Source: Knoxdaviesia capensis | Taxonomy: Eukaryota; Ascomycota; Sordariomycetes; Microascales; Gondwanamycetaceae | NCBI GenBank assembly: GCA_001510575.1 | Contig: LNGK01000015.1 | Coordinates: 332,146-396,145 of the forward strand | Reading direction: 5' to 3' | Length of the DNA stretch: 64,000 nucleotides | In this document: in pieces, positions 1 through 11,482 of the stretch | Layout: every line of letters starts with the position of its first letter | Position numbering within the stretch: position 1 is the first letter of the stretch | Made by a program: the position numbers and the translations under genes | The notes under the pieces: model-generated | The model's input: only the letters and a program-made list of their open reading frames with translations | Told to the model about the DNA's origin: nothing | Database searches by the model: none

Positions 1-2902
1 GGGGGGGGGAGCTTGGAGACGGGGCGACCTGTCACAAGTTCTCATCTCCGCCTCACTCCGTGATTACCACCTCTCTCTCCTATCTTTACATGTGAAGGTT
101 GGGGATGGTCCAGATGACTGACTGCACTTACATATCACCCTCTCAGCTCGTCAACTCGCACAATTCTTCCTGATGCGACGGGGCTCGACTGCTACGCTGC
201 CTGCAGTAGTGCAATGGCCCTCTGCTCGTTCCTATGTGTGTCCCTACTTCGTACGTATCGCCCAGAACAAACACTCCGATTTCCACACCGCCCACCCCCG
301 GGATCCCGGGAGAAGCGGGATGAAGAATGGCAACACGGCAGCGCGGGGTCCTTTGCGAGAGGGGTTGGAGTTGCCTAATTGCGATTAGATATGCGCGAGA
401 GCGCCTTGGCCTGGCCGGGGAAGGCACGTATCGAGACATATATCCGGTGTCACTTGGAGAAATTGGAGTTGACATTCGTATCTCCAGCTTCGACCAGTTC
501 TGAGCTTACCTGCCCACGGATCTTTTGATGGGGGATCCTGGAACAAGCACCGAAGTCCGTTCCCCTTTATACTATCCCCGCAGGTATAGGTTGAACTTGG
601 CCCTCCTCCAACATACAGTACAAACATCAGATTTCTGCATTGCTCAGCGAATCTCTCCACCCTGACCCCCTATGGTTCCGAGTTCTGCCCGCTCAGATTA
701 ACGCTTCATTTATCGATCGAACTTTCGACTTGGGCCCAAGTGTACCCGCCGATGCATGCTCGTTCATCGTGGGCCTTCACATAAGAGTACCGGAACGGAG
801 TCACATCCGGGCAGAGGCACACAACCCCAATCGCGAATATCAGGTACTGGGTAACTCTCTCTCCCTTTCGTCTAGACTCTCCTATAGTGGATAAAGCCAC
901 AACTGCTGACCCACTGACTTTCCTGCCTAGCACCGTGGCTGTTGTGATTTTCAATTTTTCATCATGCCCTTCAAACTTGGCGCCCGTTATGAGGGGGCGA
1001 GGGCGGCGCGTGGGGTATGCTACCATGTTACGAGTACGAGCCCGGTTTTGTGCCAGAGACAATCTTCACACAGACGAAGTATCTGGCGTTCTTTGTGTGA
1101 AGTTGCACATTTGACATGATAGCACCCCGGGTTTGTTCATGAGTTACCAGTTTTGCTTGAAACCGCTTCGTGCGCATGCGCGCATAAACAACTTACACGC
1201 GCAAAATCATGCAGAACACCACCAACCAACCCACCCACACTGAATCCAAGGTGTTCATTTCACAACTTACAGACCGGTAGACGAAGTCCTGATGTAACAT
1301 CGAATCACGCCCTCCAGTCATTCTAGCCCTAGAAGCGCTGCACTTTTTCCATCCTCCACTTCTCCAACTTTTTTCTTTTCCCCAACAGGAGTCTGAATAG
1401 ATGGGAACAAAGAAGATTGCTACAGTCGTGACCTTGCATCCATGCTCAAGCCCACGGCAATGCGACCCTATAATACCGGCCTTATATTCATCTAAGCCGG
1501 GCCCCAATGTGCGAAATCCACCACCGAACCCCTGACCTTATGATGGAGACAAGCCCTGTTCGACGAGCCGCTAAATCCTTTGCTACTGCACCACAGCGAT
1601 GCCCACAGTCAGACATAGGTGGGATTCTCCCGGTTCTTTTCCCTTGCGTCCCGGTTTTTTAGGTTTTTATTTTATATACCTCGGCTTGTCCCCTCCCAGT
1701 CTGGTCTTTTTGCATACAAAACCAGTGCAATCTTCACTTCAAAGTCTTGAAATCTTTCATGTGCTTTTCGTTACTTGATATTCGGAGGCGGTTATGCCTT
1801 CACTTCGCCACATTTCCCCAGAATCCCCAGATTTCCCCAGATTCTACGTTCCCCTCGTTCATCGTGATTCAGGTCTCCTGTTGCCCCATATTCCTGAAGT
1901 CAACGTGCACCTAACCTAGCGGACGGTTGCAATGCAAGGCCTGAGAAATCCTGGACTACAGGGTTTTGTGAAGAAGCATGGAGTATGGTAGAGAGCAAGA
2001 TTTCATTTTTCACTGACCAGGCCTTGCCAAAGCACCAGCCACGCCGCAACTTTAAAAGCTCTGTGATATAGACATCTGCCTAATATTCGCCTGTATTCGG
2101 ATGTCGCCGGCCGGGGCACTACGCTGCTCTTTTCCCTCGTTTCTCAACAACTTCGAGTATATACCCTTGGCCGACGTGGATTTCCGCAGTTTTGGAATTT
2201 GTGCCCCTCCAGAGACCCACGGGATGCCCACTCTGCGCAACCGTTTCGACGATGATTGATACCTGGACCCAGGTCGTCCAATTCTGTTGAACTGGAAAAT
2301 GGATACTCAGTGTATGGGTTGTTGTTCTTTTGCTACAAAATTCCAGACACGCTTCTTTGGAACGATGGAGACGGTTGAAGAAACCGCCGGGGCATGGGTA
2401 AATCCCCCAAGCCCAGACTTGAAGCACAACAAGCGTTGTGTTAGTTGGACAGTCAACCCGACAAGGCGAAAGATCCCATTTCGGAAGTGGGAAGAAGCCG
2501 CATGCCGGTGCGGCGTTTTTGACCACCGACTCTTAAGTCGAGACAACAGCAATGTGACTTCAAACATGGGGGGCCCAGGTCTGTATTCCCCCAACTTTCT
2601 TCAGTCTCCTTACCTTCTCCACGTTTTTGTTGTGTTCGAGCCGGACGGACGGACTTTGAAGACATTTTGACGTAGTATTGGGGGTGTGAGGTTTGTTATT
2701 TGGTCTTTGAGAAAAAGCAACGCAAAAAAGATCGGCGTTTATACCACCCCCGGGGCACGACCCCCAAGAGTCTTGGGTTGTGTTGTTGTTATGCTCGCAC
2801 CAGCGATGGTGTGGACGGGTGTGATTAAGGAAGGAAAAAAAAAAAGGGAACAACCCCAAGACGATATCCATGCCGTCCGTCTCCTTTCTAGAAATCTGCG
2901 GG
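1..2902. other. Upstream intergenic region, no gene supported
   Basis: No open frame here has a recognisable domain, signal peptide or consistent splice-linked partner. The longest (2119-2526, minus) has biased, unfamiliar composition. The window starts with a run of nine G's. The 3' part (about 2.5-2.9 kb) probably belongs to the promoter of the esterase that follows. Confidence 0.5.
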
Positions 2903-2911
2903 TATATAAAG
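2903..2911 (+). promoter_or_regulatory. TATA box of the carboxylesterase gene
   Basis: The element TATATAAAG lies about 325 nt before the esterase ATG. It is followed by a strongly CT-rich tract (about 2984-3130), the usual layout of a fungal transcription start region with a pyrimidine-rich leader. The assignment rests on position and sequence only. Confidence 0.55.
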
Positions 2912-3235
2912 TTCATGGTCTCTCCTGCTTCTCTTTGACGATGAGACGGTGGATTTTGCTAGACCAGGACTGCGGTTGAGTTCGAGATCTCTCTCTGGTT
3001 GACTTCCTCCTCTTCTTCTCTTTCCCTCTTTCTCTCTTCCTTGCTCTATCTCCCTCTCTCTCCACATCCTTATCCACTCTTGACTGAGTTTGCTGTCTAG
3101 TCTTCCTCCCCCTCTGCCTCCGTCTTCCTCCTGCAGCTGTCTATTCAGGTTGTCAATATAGGCATATTTGACTTGCATTCTTATTCTCCTGCTCACATCT
3201 TTGCTTGAAAATACTTGCCCTCTGTATCTGCAATC

Positions 3236-4981
3236 ATGGTGAACACTGCTTCTCTTCTGACGGCCGTTCTGGCTCTGTCGGCCTCAGTGTTTGCTGCTCC
3301 CACAGCCCACGCTGAAGCCGAGCCCATTCCGGAACCCGAGACCGAAGCGGTATCTCTGGAAAGCCGAGATCTTCTGGTGTCTGTTGAGATCCCCACCGCC
3401 AAGGTTGTTGGCCGCTCGCTTCTGGGTGTCGACACCTTCAACGGCATTCCGTTTGCGAAGCCCCCCACTGGAAACCTGCGTCTCCGTGCCCCGGTCAGAC
3501 TCACCGACAACCTGGGCACTGTTAGCGCCGTCGGCATTGCGGCGGCTTGCCCCCAGATGCTGATTTCCACTGATGACAATAACGCGGTTCTCAAGCTGCT
3601 TGGCCAGTTCCTCACTCTGCCGATTCTCCAGGTTCTCAACGGCCAGGAAGACTGTCTCACTGTCAGTGTCCAGCGACCGACCGGCACTGCGGCCAATGCT
3701 AAACTCCCCGTCCTTGCTTGGATCTTTGGCGGAGCCTTCGAGCTGGGATCGACCAGCCAGTACGATGCCACGTTCCTGCTGAACCAGGGCATCGACATCA
3801 ACGAGCCGTTCGTGTTTGTTGCCATCAACTACCGGGTCGGAGGCTTTGGATTCATGCCTGGAAAGGAGGTCAAGAGCGCCGGTGTCGGAAACCTGGGCCT
3901 GCTCGACCAGCGCATGGGGCTGGAGTGGATTGCGGACAACATTGCCGCCTTTGGCGGAGACCCGGACAAGGTCACCATCTGGGGAGAGTCTGCTGGAGCC
4001 TTCTCGGTGCTTAACCAGATGGTTCTGCTTGATGGCAGCGCCAAGTACAAGAACAAGAGCCTGTTCCGTGGCGCCATCATGAACTCGGGCAGTATCGCCC
4101 CTGCTGACCCGGTCGACTGCCCCAAGGGCCAGACCGTGTACAACACCGTTCTCAAGACTGCCGGATGCTCCTCGGCTGCCGACTCGCTCCAGTGCCTGCG
4201 CAACCTGCCGTACACCGACTTCCTGAAGGCGGCCAACTCGGTTCCCGGCCTGCTGTCGTACAACGGTCTTGCCCTTTCGTACCTCCCTCGTCCCGATGGC
4301 GTGGTTCTGCGCGACAGCCCCGATGAGCTGCTCAAGAAGGGCCAGTACGTGCCGATCCCGATGATTATCGGTAGCCAGGAGGACGAGGGCACGCTGTTCT
4401 CGGTGCTGCAGAACAACCTGACTAGTGCCGACAAGGTCACAACCTACTTGTCGACGATGCTGTTCCAGGGCGCTAAGCCGACTGAGCTCCGCAAGTGGGT
4501 GGATATGTACAGCGCCTGGGTGTGGGACGGAAGCCCGTACGGCACCGGCTTGTTCAACGAGCTGTACCCGGGATTCAAGCGGCTTGCATCGCTCCTGGGA
4601 GACGTGTTCACGCTGACCCGCCGTGTGTCCCTCGAGACGTCGCGCACACTGTTTCCCAATGTCCCGGTGTGGTCGTACATGAGCAGCTACTACTTCGGCA
4701 CGCCGATTATGGGTACATTCCATGCCAGCGATATCCTGCAGGTGTTCTACGGCATCCCGCCCAGCTATGCCGGGCGGAGCTTCCAGACATACTACATCAA
4801 CTTTGTGTACAACCTGGACCCGAACGTTGGAAAGACCGGCTACACGTCGTGGCCGCAGTGGACGCTGAGCCAGCGCAAGCTGCTGCGGTCGTACAGCGAT
4901 AAGAGCGAGGTCGAGAAGGATGATTTCCGCACCGAGAGCTACGACTGGGTCTCGGCGAACCTCGAGGCGTTGCATATGTGA
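3236..4981 (+). CDS. Secreted type-B carboxylesterase/lipase
   Basis: A single-exon gene of 581 residues. The first ATG of the frame is at 3236; a longer reading would need a TTG start. Residues 1-20 form a signal peptide (NTASLLTAVLALSASVFA), so the enzyme is secreted. An alpha/beta-hydrolase domain of the carboxylesterase type-B (Candida rugosa lipase/cholinesterase) family fills the rest. The NGIPFAKPP and QEDCLTVSV signatures are near the N-terminus. The nucleophile Ser252 sits in GESAGAFS. The probable acid Glu is in SQEDEGTLF and the probable His in GTFHASD. It would hydrolyse carboxylic esters outside the cell; the substrate is unknown. A TATA box and CT-rich leader precede it. It is convergent with the aspartic protease gene, whose stop lies 414 bp away. 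Confidence 0.92.
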   Translation: MVNTASLLTAVLALSASVFAAPTAHAEAEPIPEPETEAVSLESRDLLVSVEIPTAKVVGRSLLGVDTFNGIPFAKPPTGNLRLRAPVRLTDNLGTVSAVGIAAACPQMLISTDDNNAVLKLLGQFLTLPILQVLNGQEDCLTVSVQRPTGTAANAKLPVLAWIFGGAFELGSTSQYDATFLLNQGIDINEPFVFVAINYRVGGFGFMPGKEVKSAGVGNLGLLDQRMGLEWIADNIAAFGGDPDKVTIWGESAGAFSVLNQMVLLDGSAKYKNKSLFRGAIMNSGSIAPADPVDCPKGQTVYNTVLKTAGCSSAADSLQCLRNLPYTDFLKAANSVPGLLSYNGLALSYLPRPDGVVLRDSPDELLKKGQYVPIPMIIGSQEDEGTLFSVLQNNLTSADKVTTYLSTMLFQGAKPTELRKWVDMYSAWVWDGSPYGTGLFNELYPGFKRLASLLGDVFTLTRRVSLETSRTLFPNVPVWSYMSSYYFGTPIMGTFHASDILQVFYGIPPSYAGRSFQTYYINFVYNLDPNVGKTGYTSWPQWTLSQRKLLRSYSDKSEVEKDDFRTESYDWVSANLEALHM

Positions 4982-5395
4982 GACGCTGCGGGTATTGCCT
5001 TGAGATCCGTTGGGCTTTTGAATGCACAGGGGAACATAATGATGTGCATACGGGGAACCACAAAAAGGGGGGAACCATGAGATGAATGAACAAGAAAGTA
5101 AAATTGCGAAAAAACACCACCAAACTGTAAGTATTATGTTATATAGCTTTTTGGACAAATGAGACATGACCTTGATGATGAAATAGTTTCGAGATTTTCC
5201 TTTTGCGAATGTGTGAAGTGATCAATCAACGTACAGACAGACAGACAGACAGAGACGTATACGCACTGGAGCGAGTGAGAGTGTGGGGGTTTTCTTTTCC
5301 GGGCCGATATTGAGATACTTTTTCTTATGGTATATTATCACCACGTACTTGTTCGATGTTACTTTGGATTTGTTTTTGAAAGACTGAGAGTGGGC
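4982..5395. other. Convergent 3' intergenic region
   Basis: This is the 3' flank shared by the esterase (plus) and aspartic protease (minus). It holds a short (ACAG)5 tandem repeat at about 5233-5252 and nothing else I can support. Confidence 0.6.
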
Positions 5396-7376
5396 TCAGC
5401 ACATGCCGGCAACGGTCGCGGCGTCGCCGGGCCAGTGGCCGAGTTCTTCGACGCCGGTGCCGCAGTCTGCGTATTCGGCGAACCAGATGTTGTGTTGTTG
5501 TTGGTCGTAGACGACTAGAGAAAGCTGCATGTTAGTTCTGGACCAAAAACTCATACACACAGGGCTGTGCAAAAGCAACCGTGCCGAAGAGAAGAGAACG
5601 CCGATATGGAACAACGTACCGTACGCTCCCCGCAGGAACGTCGACCCCAGAATACTCGCCCAGCCATCCTCATCCGACCCGCGCCGCTGCAGCCCAAGCA
5701 AGCAGATATTATACTCCAGCGGGAGGATGAAGTCGGCGTACGGCACATGCACAACAACGCGGTCCTCATCGAAGCCGAACCCGATCGTGCCGTTCAGCTC
5801 GCGCAGGCTGCAGTCGACGTGCCACTCGTTGCCGATCTGCGTGGCGCCCAGCGCCTCCGCAATGGGGTCGACCATGGCGGGCGGTAGGAAGGAGATGCTG
5901 ACGCCGGTGTCGAGCAGGACGTTGTGCTGCGGCACGGCCTCGGGGTCGGCGGTGTGGTTGAACACGGTGATCACCGCGTCGGTGTGCTTGTTCACCGTGA
6001 GCGAGGTCATGTTGATCAGGTACATCACGAAGTTGACCGACTGGTTGGTGACGGGCGGCCAGATCGGCACCGGGTGGAGGTTTCCGGAGAACTTATACTT
6101 GTTGACGCCGCCGAAGACGATCTCGCCTGCACGGTCGCCGGTGTTAGGGTCGCGGGGGGATCTTAAGGGGCGGTGGCACGGCGGCGGAGGGAGAGGTGGA
6201 GAACTTACTGTCGGTGACGGCGAGCGGGCCGAGACTGACGCTGAAGATCGGGGCGTGGATCAGCTCGGTCTTGACCAGCGTGTCGAGGACGTTTGGGTAC
6301 GACATGCTGTAGCCCTGGCCGTAGCCGAGGCCCATGATGCCCGTGACGGCGTACGACGAGTCAATAGCCACGCCGAAGCGCTGCCAGACGGTGTAATCCT
6401 CATCTAGAAGCCGGCGACCGGTTATCACCACCCTGCTCTACAGAGATAGACGGAGTCAGAGAGGGCTAATGGCCAGATACATACTTTCGAAATACAGCTC
6501 GTCCTCGTAGTACTCGGCAATCACCTCCCCGGTGCCGTAGGTCAGGTGGAAGAACAGCGCTTTGTCGACGGCCGAGCTGGACAGGCTGGGCTGGTACACG
6601 CCGTTGGTCAGGCACACGGACTCGATGACCGAGTTGTTGCAGTTGGGGTTCACCCAGGTCTCAAACGAGCCGGTGTCGGGGGTGACGCGGACCTTCTGCG
6701 GCGGCGTGCCGAATTCGACTGGGCGTGGGCAGATGCCGCAGTGTTAGCAAGGGACGGGAGAGTCGAAAGCTGATATAGAGAGGATCTTACGGTCGAGGTA
6801 GTAGATGTAGCCGCTGTAGTCTTCCACCGGCTTCCACAGCCAGTCTTCCGTCGAGTCGTCGGGGTCGTCGGCCACCGACGCGCTCAGCACGCTGCTGCGC
6901 ACGCGCGAGACGGCTGTTGTGTTGGAGAGGGCGCGACGGGAGCTCTCCGAGGGGGACGGGGATGAGCGCGGCGCGCGGATCGGGATCATGCGCGTGATCG
7001 GGACGCTCAGCGGAACGCCGGACGCGGTCTGGCGGCGGCGCGGGCGAAGGAGTGGCGAGCCGTGGCCGTCTGAAGCACCGGTGTTATCTCCATCTGCTTC
7101 GTCCTCGTATTCGGCTGAGGGACCGAGCAACTCCTGTCCGAGAGAGTACGCCAGGACGCGTGGTGCCGACGGGTCTGTGCGCGCCTTGAGCTCTCGGATC
7201 GACAGGACTGGGGCATCTCGCTTGGCGTCCGGGCTGGCGGGCGGCGGCCCGGCGTGCGGGTGGCGGGGCTCGTGGCTAGTGTGGCCGTCTTCCGGGAGGC
7301 CGGCGGCGGCGGCGTAGCACGGGGTGGAGAGCACCGCGGCGAGCAAGGCTGTGAGGAGGGGTCGAGACAGCCGCAT
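5396..7376 (-). CDS. Secreted pepsin-like aspartic protease
   Basis: Five exons read on the minus strand: 7376-6791, 6718-6481, 6432-6209, 6126-5620, 5514-5396, giving 557 residues. It begins with a signal peptide (residues 1-22). A long, charged, low-complexity stretch to about residue 185 includes the polybasic site RPRRRQ, probably a propeptide cut by a kexin-like protease. The A1 pepsin domain starts at YYLDLEFGTPPQ. The first catalytic Asp is in PDTGS (about D210) and the second in LLDTGVS (about D422). Intron 2 is the least certain: the obvious GTATGT donor gives the wrong phase, so I use GTATCT at 6480 with the CAG acceptor at 6433. The yapsin/barrierpepsin-like group is likely. The N-terminal extension is long for the family. 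Confidence 0.88.
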
Positions 7377-7404
7377 GTTTTCGGCCTGAACGGGTGGTAT
7401 TTGG

Positions 7405-7430
7405 GTGTGTGTGTGTGTGTGTGTGTGTGT
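7405..7430. repeat. (GT)13 microsatellite in the protease leader/promoter
   Basis: Thirteen perfect GT dinucleotides, read as CA on the minus strand, lie 29-54 nt upstream of the aspartic protease ATG. The tract is therefore probably within its 5' untranslated leader, where length variation could alter expression. Confidence 0.9.
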
Positions 7431-10400
7431 GCGTCTGTGTAGTTATGTTGTATCGGCTAAGAATGACGATAGAGAGCAGCATTAACGGGCTGGAAGGAGA
7501 AAGATGCAGAATCCAGATGATCTGTTCCGATAAAGGGGACAGACTGGATTGTTATATGAAGCTTTTGGTCTTCTCAAGGGAGCTACAAACTGGAGGGCCG
7601 GCCTTGACAAGACACGCTCTCGAAGGATGGGATGATCCGAGTATCCGGTGCACACTCCCTGGTTGTCTGTGAGGTATGCTCCTTGTTACCCGGGAGTGAC
7701 AGTGATGGGACGGGATCACGGGAGGGTCCACGGAGAAATACAGGCTAGGATATCAAGGACGGATGGAGGAGGGACTGCTCGTTCTTCGGGTCTGGACGTT
7801 TGGGTATCCCTGAGGAGGAGATAAAACTCCCTAGAAGGAGATATGAGAGACACCACAGAAGAAGAAATTATGGAGGCAGTCAGGACTCGGTGGAGGGGAT
7901 ATGACAGAGAGAACGGATGTGCCGGTGGCGTTCCAATCTGTGGATATTCTTCTGCTGGAGTGGAGAAAGAAGCTGGACCATCGATCGTTACTGACGCGCC
8001 GTTCCGCTGGATCTCCGCCTCTCTCGCGATCTCTCTCCCGCGGCCGAACAGCAAACTGCCATGTGCTGGATATCAACTCGGAAGAGATGCGGACGAGAGT
8101 GCCAAAAGCTGCCGGGACTTGAGGAATGCACACAGTCCAAATGTCCCGCAGATCGAGACAGGGCTGGATGAGGATCTTGTGGGGTGCAGAGAGGTCCGCG
8201 ACGGTGGTTGGCCTGGACGACTCTCTCAGTGCGTGTTTTCCTTGTGTGTGTCGAGAGGAATGTGGTCGTGGATTGCTGGGTGAGGAGGGCCACGTGGCTG
8301 GGAATTAGAGCGAGGAGACGCGTGCTTTGAGGCTTAATTTTTGGGCTATGGTCAAATGAGAATTAGGGAAATAAAAGGTGCGAAAAGGAGGGTCTAGGGT
8401 ATCAAGGCGGAAGAAATATCTCGGAGTGACCGCCGGGATCTGGATGCGGATGCGGGCCGGCACGGAGTGAGCCAGGCGGGAAGTGTTGGTGTTTAAAGAC
8501 AGGGTGGACTCCAAGCTCCCGAATGCTTCAAGCGAGGAAGAGTCCGGCGGAGGCCGATCCGCACAATATCGCAAAGCACTGTTGCCGGAGCGAAGGACTG
8601 GGCTGTAATTCCAGTGCCTAGAATGGGGCCAAGGGGTCCTCCTTTCTGCCTCTCCACGAGCTGGACTCTTCTTTGAGTAGATTTCCAACAGGTGGCCGGA
8701 GGTGTGACCGTGTGTGGGTATCCCTCTGTGGTGGCTGGACGCCGAGTGCCGAGGAGCTCCTGGGGAGGTGTCGAGTGTTGATGTTACCGCCGTGGTCCGG
8801 ACGGAGACTGGCCGGGCCGGGAAACGAACAGAGTGAGGACAAGGAGAAAGACCCAGAGCGAGAAACGTACAGAGAGAGAAAGCAAAAAGATCTAATTATG
8901 GATCAAAGGGAGTGCCCAGCTTATAATACAATATACAGCTTTATAAGAACCCCCTAGAGACTGGTTTCTCGACTGGTATAACACGACGTCTGCCGATAGT
9001 ACGTGTAATTGCGCCAACATGTACACATCGGGTGTCCAGTCCAAGCCGACTCCGTCCGTCCCATTGGCCGAAGAGCGCAAGTCTCTCGGCGAAGGATTCT
9101 TAACTTTAAGAGAAAGATTATAGACCCGATGAAGAGCAGAACTAACGGGGCGAGAAAAGTAGGGAGCAAGAACAAAAGACAATCCCCCCCCCCTGGAAAG
9201 AAAGAAGTTGGCCACATAATTAACTTGGAATATCTGGGGCCCCTCCGCAATACGCAGGGCGGGTAAAGTCAGAAATGGGACGGAAGAATAAATGCAATGC
9301 ATGCAAATACGAGCTTGGGGGAACCGAGGCGACAGGAACCAGGAGAAATACTCCGCGGGTGCGTAGATTAAGGGATCAAGGAGAGAGGGAGAGGGAAAAC
9401 AAGGTAAACAAGGGGGGGAGGGCGGAAGAGTCAATATCCCCCGAGAGTCTGGCGAATAGATTGCCGATCAGGGAACGCTGGGAGAGTAAGTGAAGTTGGA
9501 GATCTGGGGACGATGACTTGCCTTCACGAATGTTGCCAAGTCAAATTGAGGGGATCAAACATATTCATCTCACCGGGAAGACACGTTCCTGGCGACATGA
9601 CGGTAAGCGCCCGGCTCGAGTCTTTCTCCAAGCCGACGGAGCTCTCTGTCTCCCGTCAAGCCCGGCAACGCCTTGTTGCACCCACAAAGCCCGCGTGCAG
9701 AAAGGACCAACAAGCAAAGCACAAAGATCCCAATCTCGGTATCCCGCTTAATGCCGGGTGCAGTCGACGTTGTATATCCTTCCCGTGCCAGTATACTTTT
9801 GGGCGCCCTCGCTTGCAGCTCCGGCCAGTAGGAACCGCCAGGAGAACATACACAGAGAGCCAAGGTCGCGAGCGATACGCCGGTCCAGGTAAGCTGGTGC
9901 ATGTCATGCTGGCGGTCAAAGAGACGGGGGGATAAACGGCCACGGGTGAGATTGGGGGAAGGATTCCACACACTAGAGTGGCCGTCGCTTGTCGATCGGG
10001 ATCGGGGGTAGATCTGGATATGCGGTGCAAGAGCGAGGCGCGAGGCCTGAGCACCGGGACACGCTTACCGAGATGATCTCTCGAGAGATTCAGACGACTT
10101 GGGAGAAGCGTGTGTGCGTGCCAGTACACAGCAACACCAGACCGAGACCACATTGACAAGATCCGAAAAGTAAGAGAGACAGAGGAGGCCGGCAAGGGCA
10201 ATATACCCACCGTGGTGTAGGATGCTCCGGAGGACTTTTCCTACCCTCCTCTCACTCATATTTCCTGTGGTTGGCTGATCAGGATATATCCGTTGTTAAA
10301 GCCTTGGACATAAGAGAATTTGATCTATGTGAGCTAATCTCTGCAGGAGGGAGAAAACCGGAAGGGTTAACGCATAACCGTAGGAGGTTGGCCCATGGGG

Positions 10401-11482
10401 GGAATAGGATAAATTGAGACCCTAAAGTCTAGGGTTTATCTTCATCAGATGGGAGGGAGGCACGATATCTACATGAACTGGCTGTCCATGTGCTGCCTGA
10501 GATCAAGGAAGAAGAGAGTGGGGAGTTGAGGAGGTGGATATATGTCTCTTGTGCTGTGAGATGTGTGTGCCAGGGAGAGTATAGATGGCCTTCAGAGGAT
10601 GTTGAGAGGGAGTTGACACTATCCTAGCTATGTCACAAGAAGCACAGGAAGCCAGGACATGGTATTAGCTTAGCAGGAGGGTCCAAAGAACTCATTCGAC
10701 AGTCGCTTTCCCCAGATGGCATCAAATGGAGGTGAAGAACGGACCGCGGCAAGGCTAAGAACCGCTTTCCCCGTCCATCTTCGTATTGCAAACGAGATAC
10801 ACGGTGATAAACAGCAAACGGAGACGACAGACCGTCGAATAGGAACAGGACATACACACACACAAACGTAGAAAACACACGATATCTGTACAAGACCAAG
10901 AAGACGGAAAAATTTGGGTCTATATGCTGTGAACGGCGCGGTTTCCACGCACGCCTTCACTCCATCTTTAAGCTAGGAAACAAGAAATATGAACAGACAC
11001 AGAAAAGAACAAGACACTTGACGTTTGTGTACTTTCTAGATATTTACAGCCCGAAAACCGACAACGTTCTTCAGGTGTATGATGAAGAGACAAGACAGAG
11101 ATAAATCGAGAGATGAAGACCGCTGGAGAAGGATGCAGTCCATCTCAGTTAACCGAGATGGAAGAACAAAACGCCCTTCACCGAGAACATGGTGTATCAA
11201 CCATGCGACACGGAGAGATGATAGGGGACATAGTACAGAAGCAAGTTGTTCAGCATGGACAAAAAGCCGGAGTAGAGGGGGAGGACGGAGACAAAAAAGA
11301 ATGAAAGAAAAATTAAGATAAGAGAATAAAAAATAAAAAATAAAAAATAAATCATGGGCTGTTCATAAAGGCGAGACAGGGGAAAGAAACGCAAGAGAAG
11401 GAGGATGGGCCGGGGGCACAGGCAAAACGCCCGGCAAACGGCAAACAGCAAACGGAACGGAGAGGGCACAAAACTCATACAA
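7431..11482. other. 4-kb intergenic tract between GT31 and the aspartic protease
   Basis: About 4 kb with no gene I can support. Both flanking genes are on the minus strand, so it holds the GT31 3' flank and the aspartic protease promoter. Much of 7.7-10.3 kb is purine-rich on plus (CT-rich on minus), as in fungal promoters. Short open frames (for example 9570-9971 minus, with a hydrophobic start) lack recognisable domains. A non-coding transcript is possible but not shown. Confidence 0.5.
11326..11350. repeat. A/T-rich heptamer tandem repeat
   Basis: T recurs every seven bases in an A run (positions 11327, 11334, 11341, 11348), giving about 3.5 copies of ATAAAAA. It lies about 130 nt beyond the GT31 stop, in its likely 3' untranslated region. 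Confidence 0.85.

Noticed and set aside
1..20. Poly-G start of the window as a structural feature
   Set aside because: It is a short run at an arbitrary boundary with no context.
2119..2526. A 135-codon minus-strand frame
   Set aside because: No family resemblance, no signal peptide, and overlapping frames of similar length on both strands suggest chance.
3284..5167. A 627-codon minus-strand open frame
   Set aside because: It lies antisense to the carboxylesterase, has no recognisable domain and results from GC-biased codon use on the plus strand.
9570..10259. Minus-strand frames with a hydrophobic start and plausible splice sites (about 9.6-10.3 kb)
   Set aside because: Composition follows the CT-rich promoter of the aspartic protease. 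No domain and no consistent exon chain could be built.
10414..10432. Scattered TTAGGG/CCCTAA hexamers as evidence of a telomere or ancient chromosome fusion
   Set aside because: Across the window their number does not exceed chance and there is no tandem array; only two local clusters are reported.
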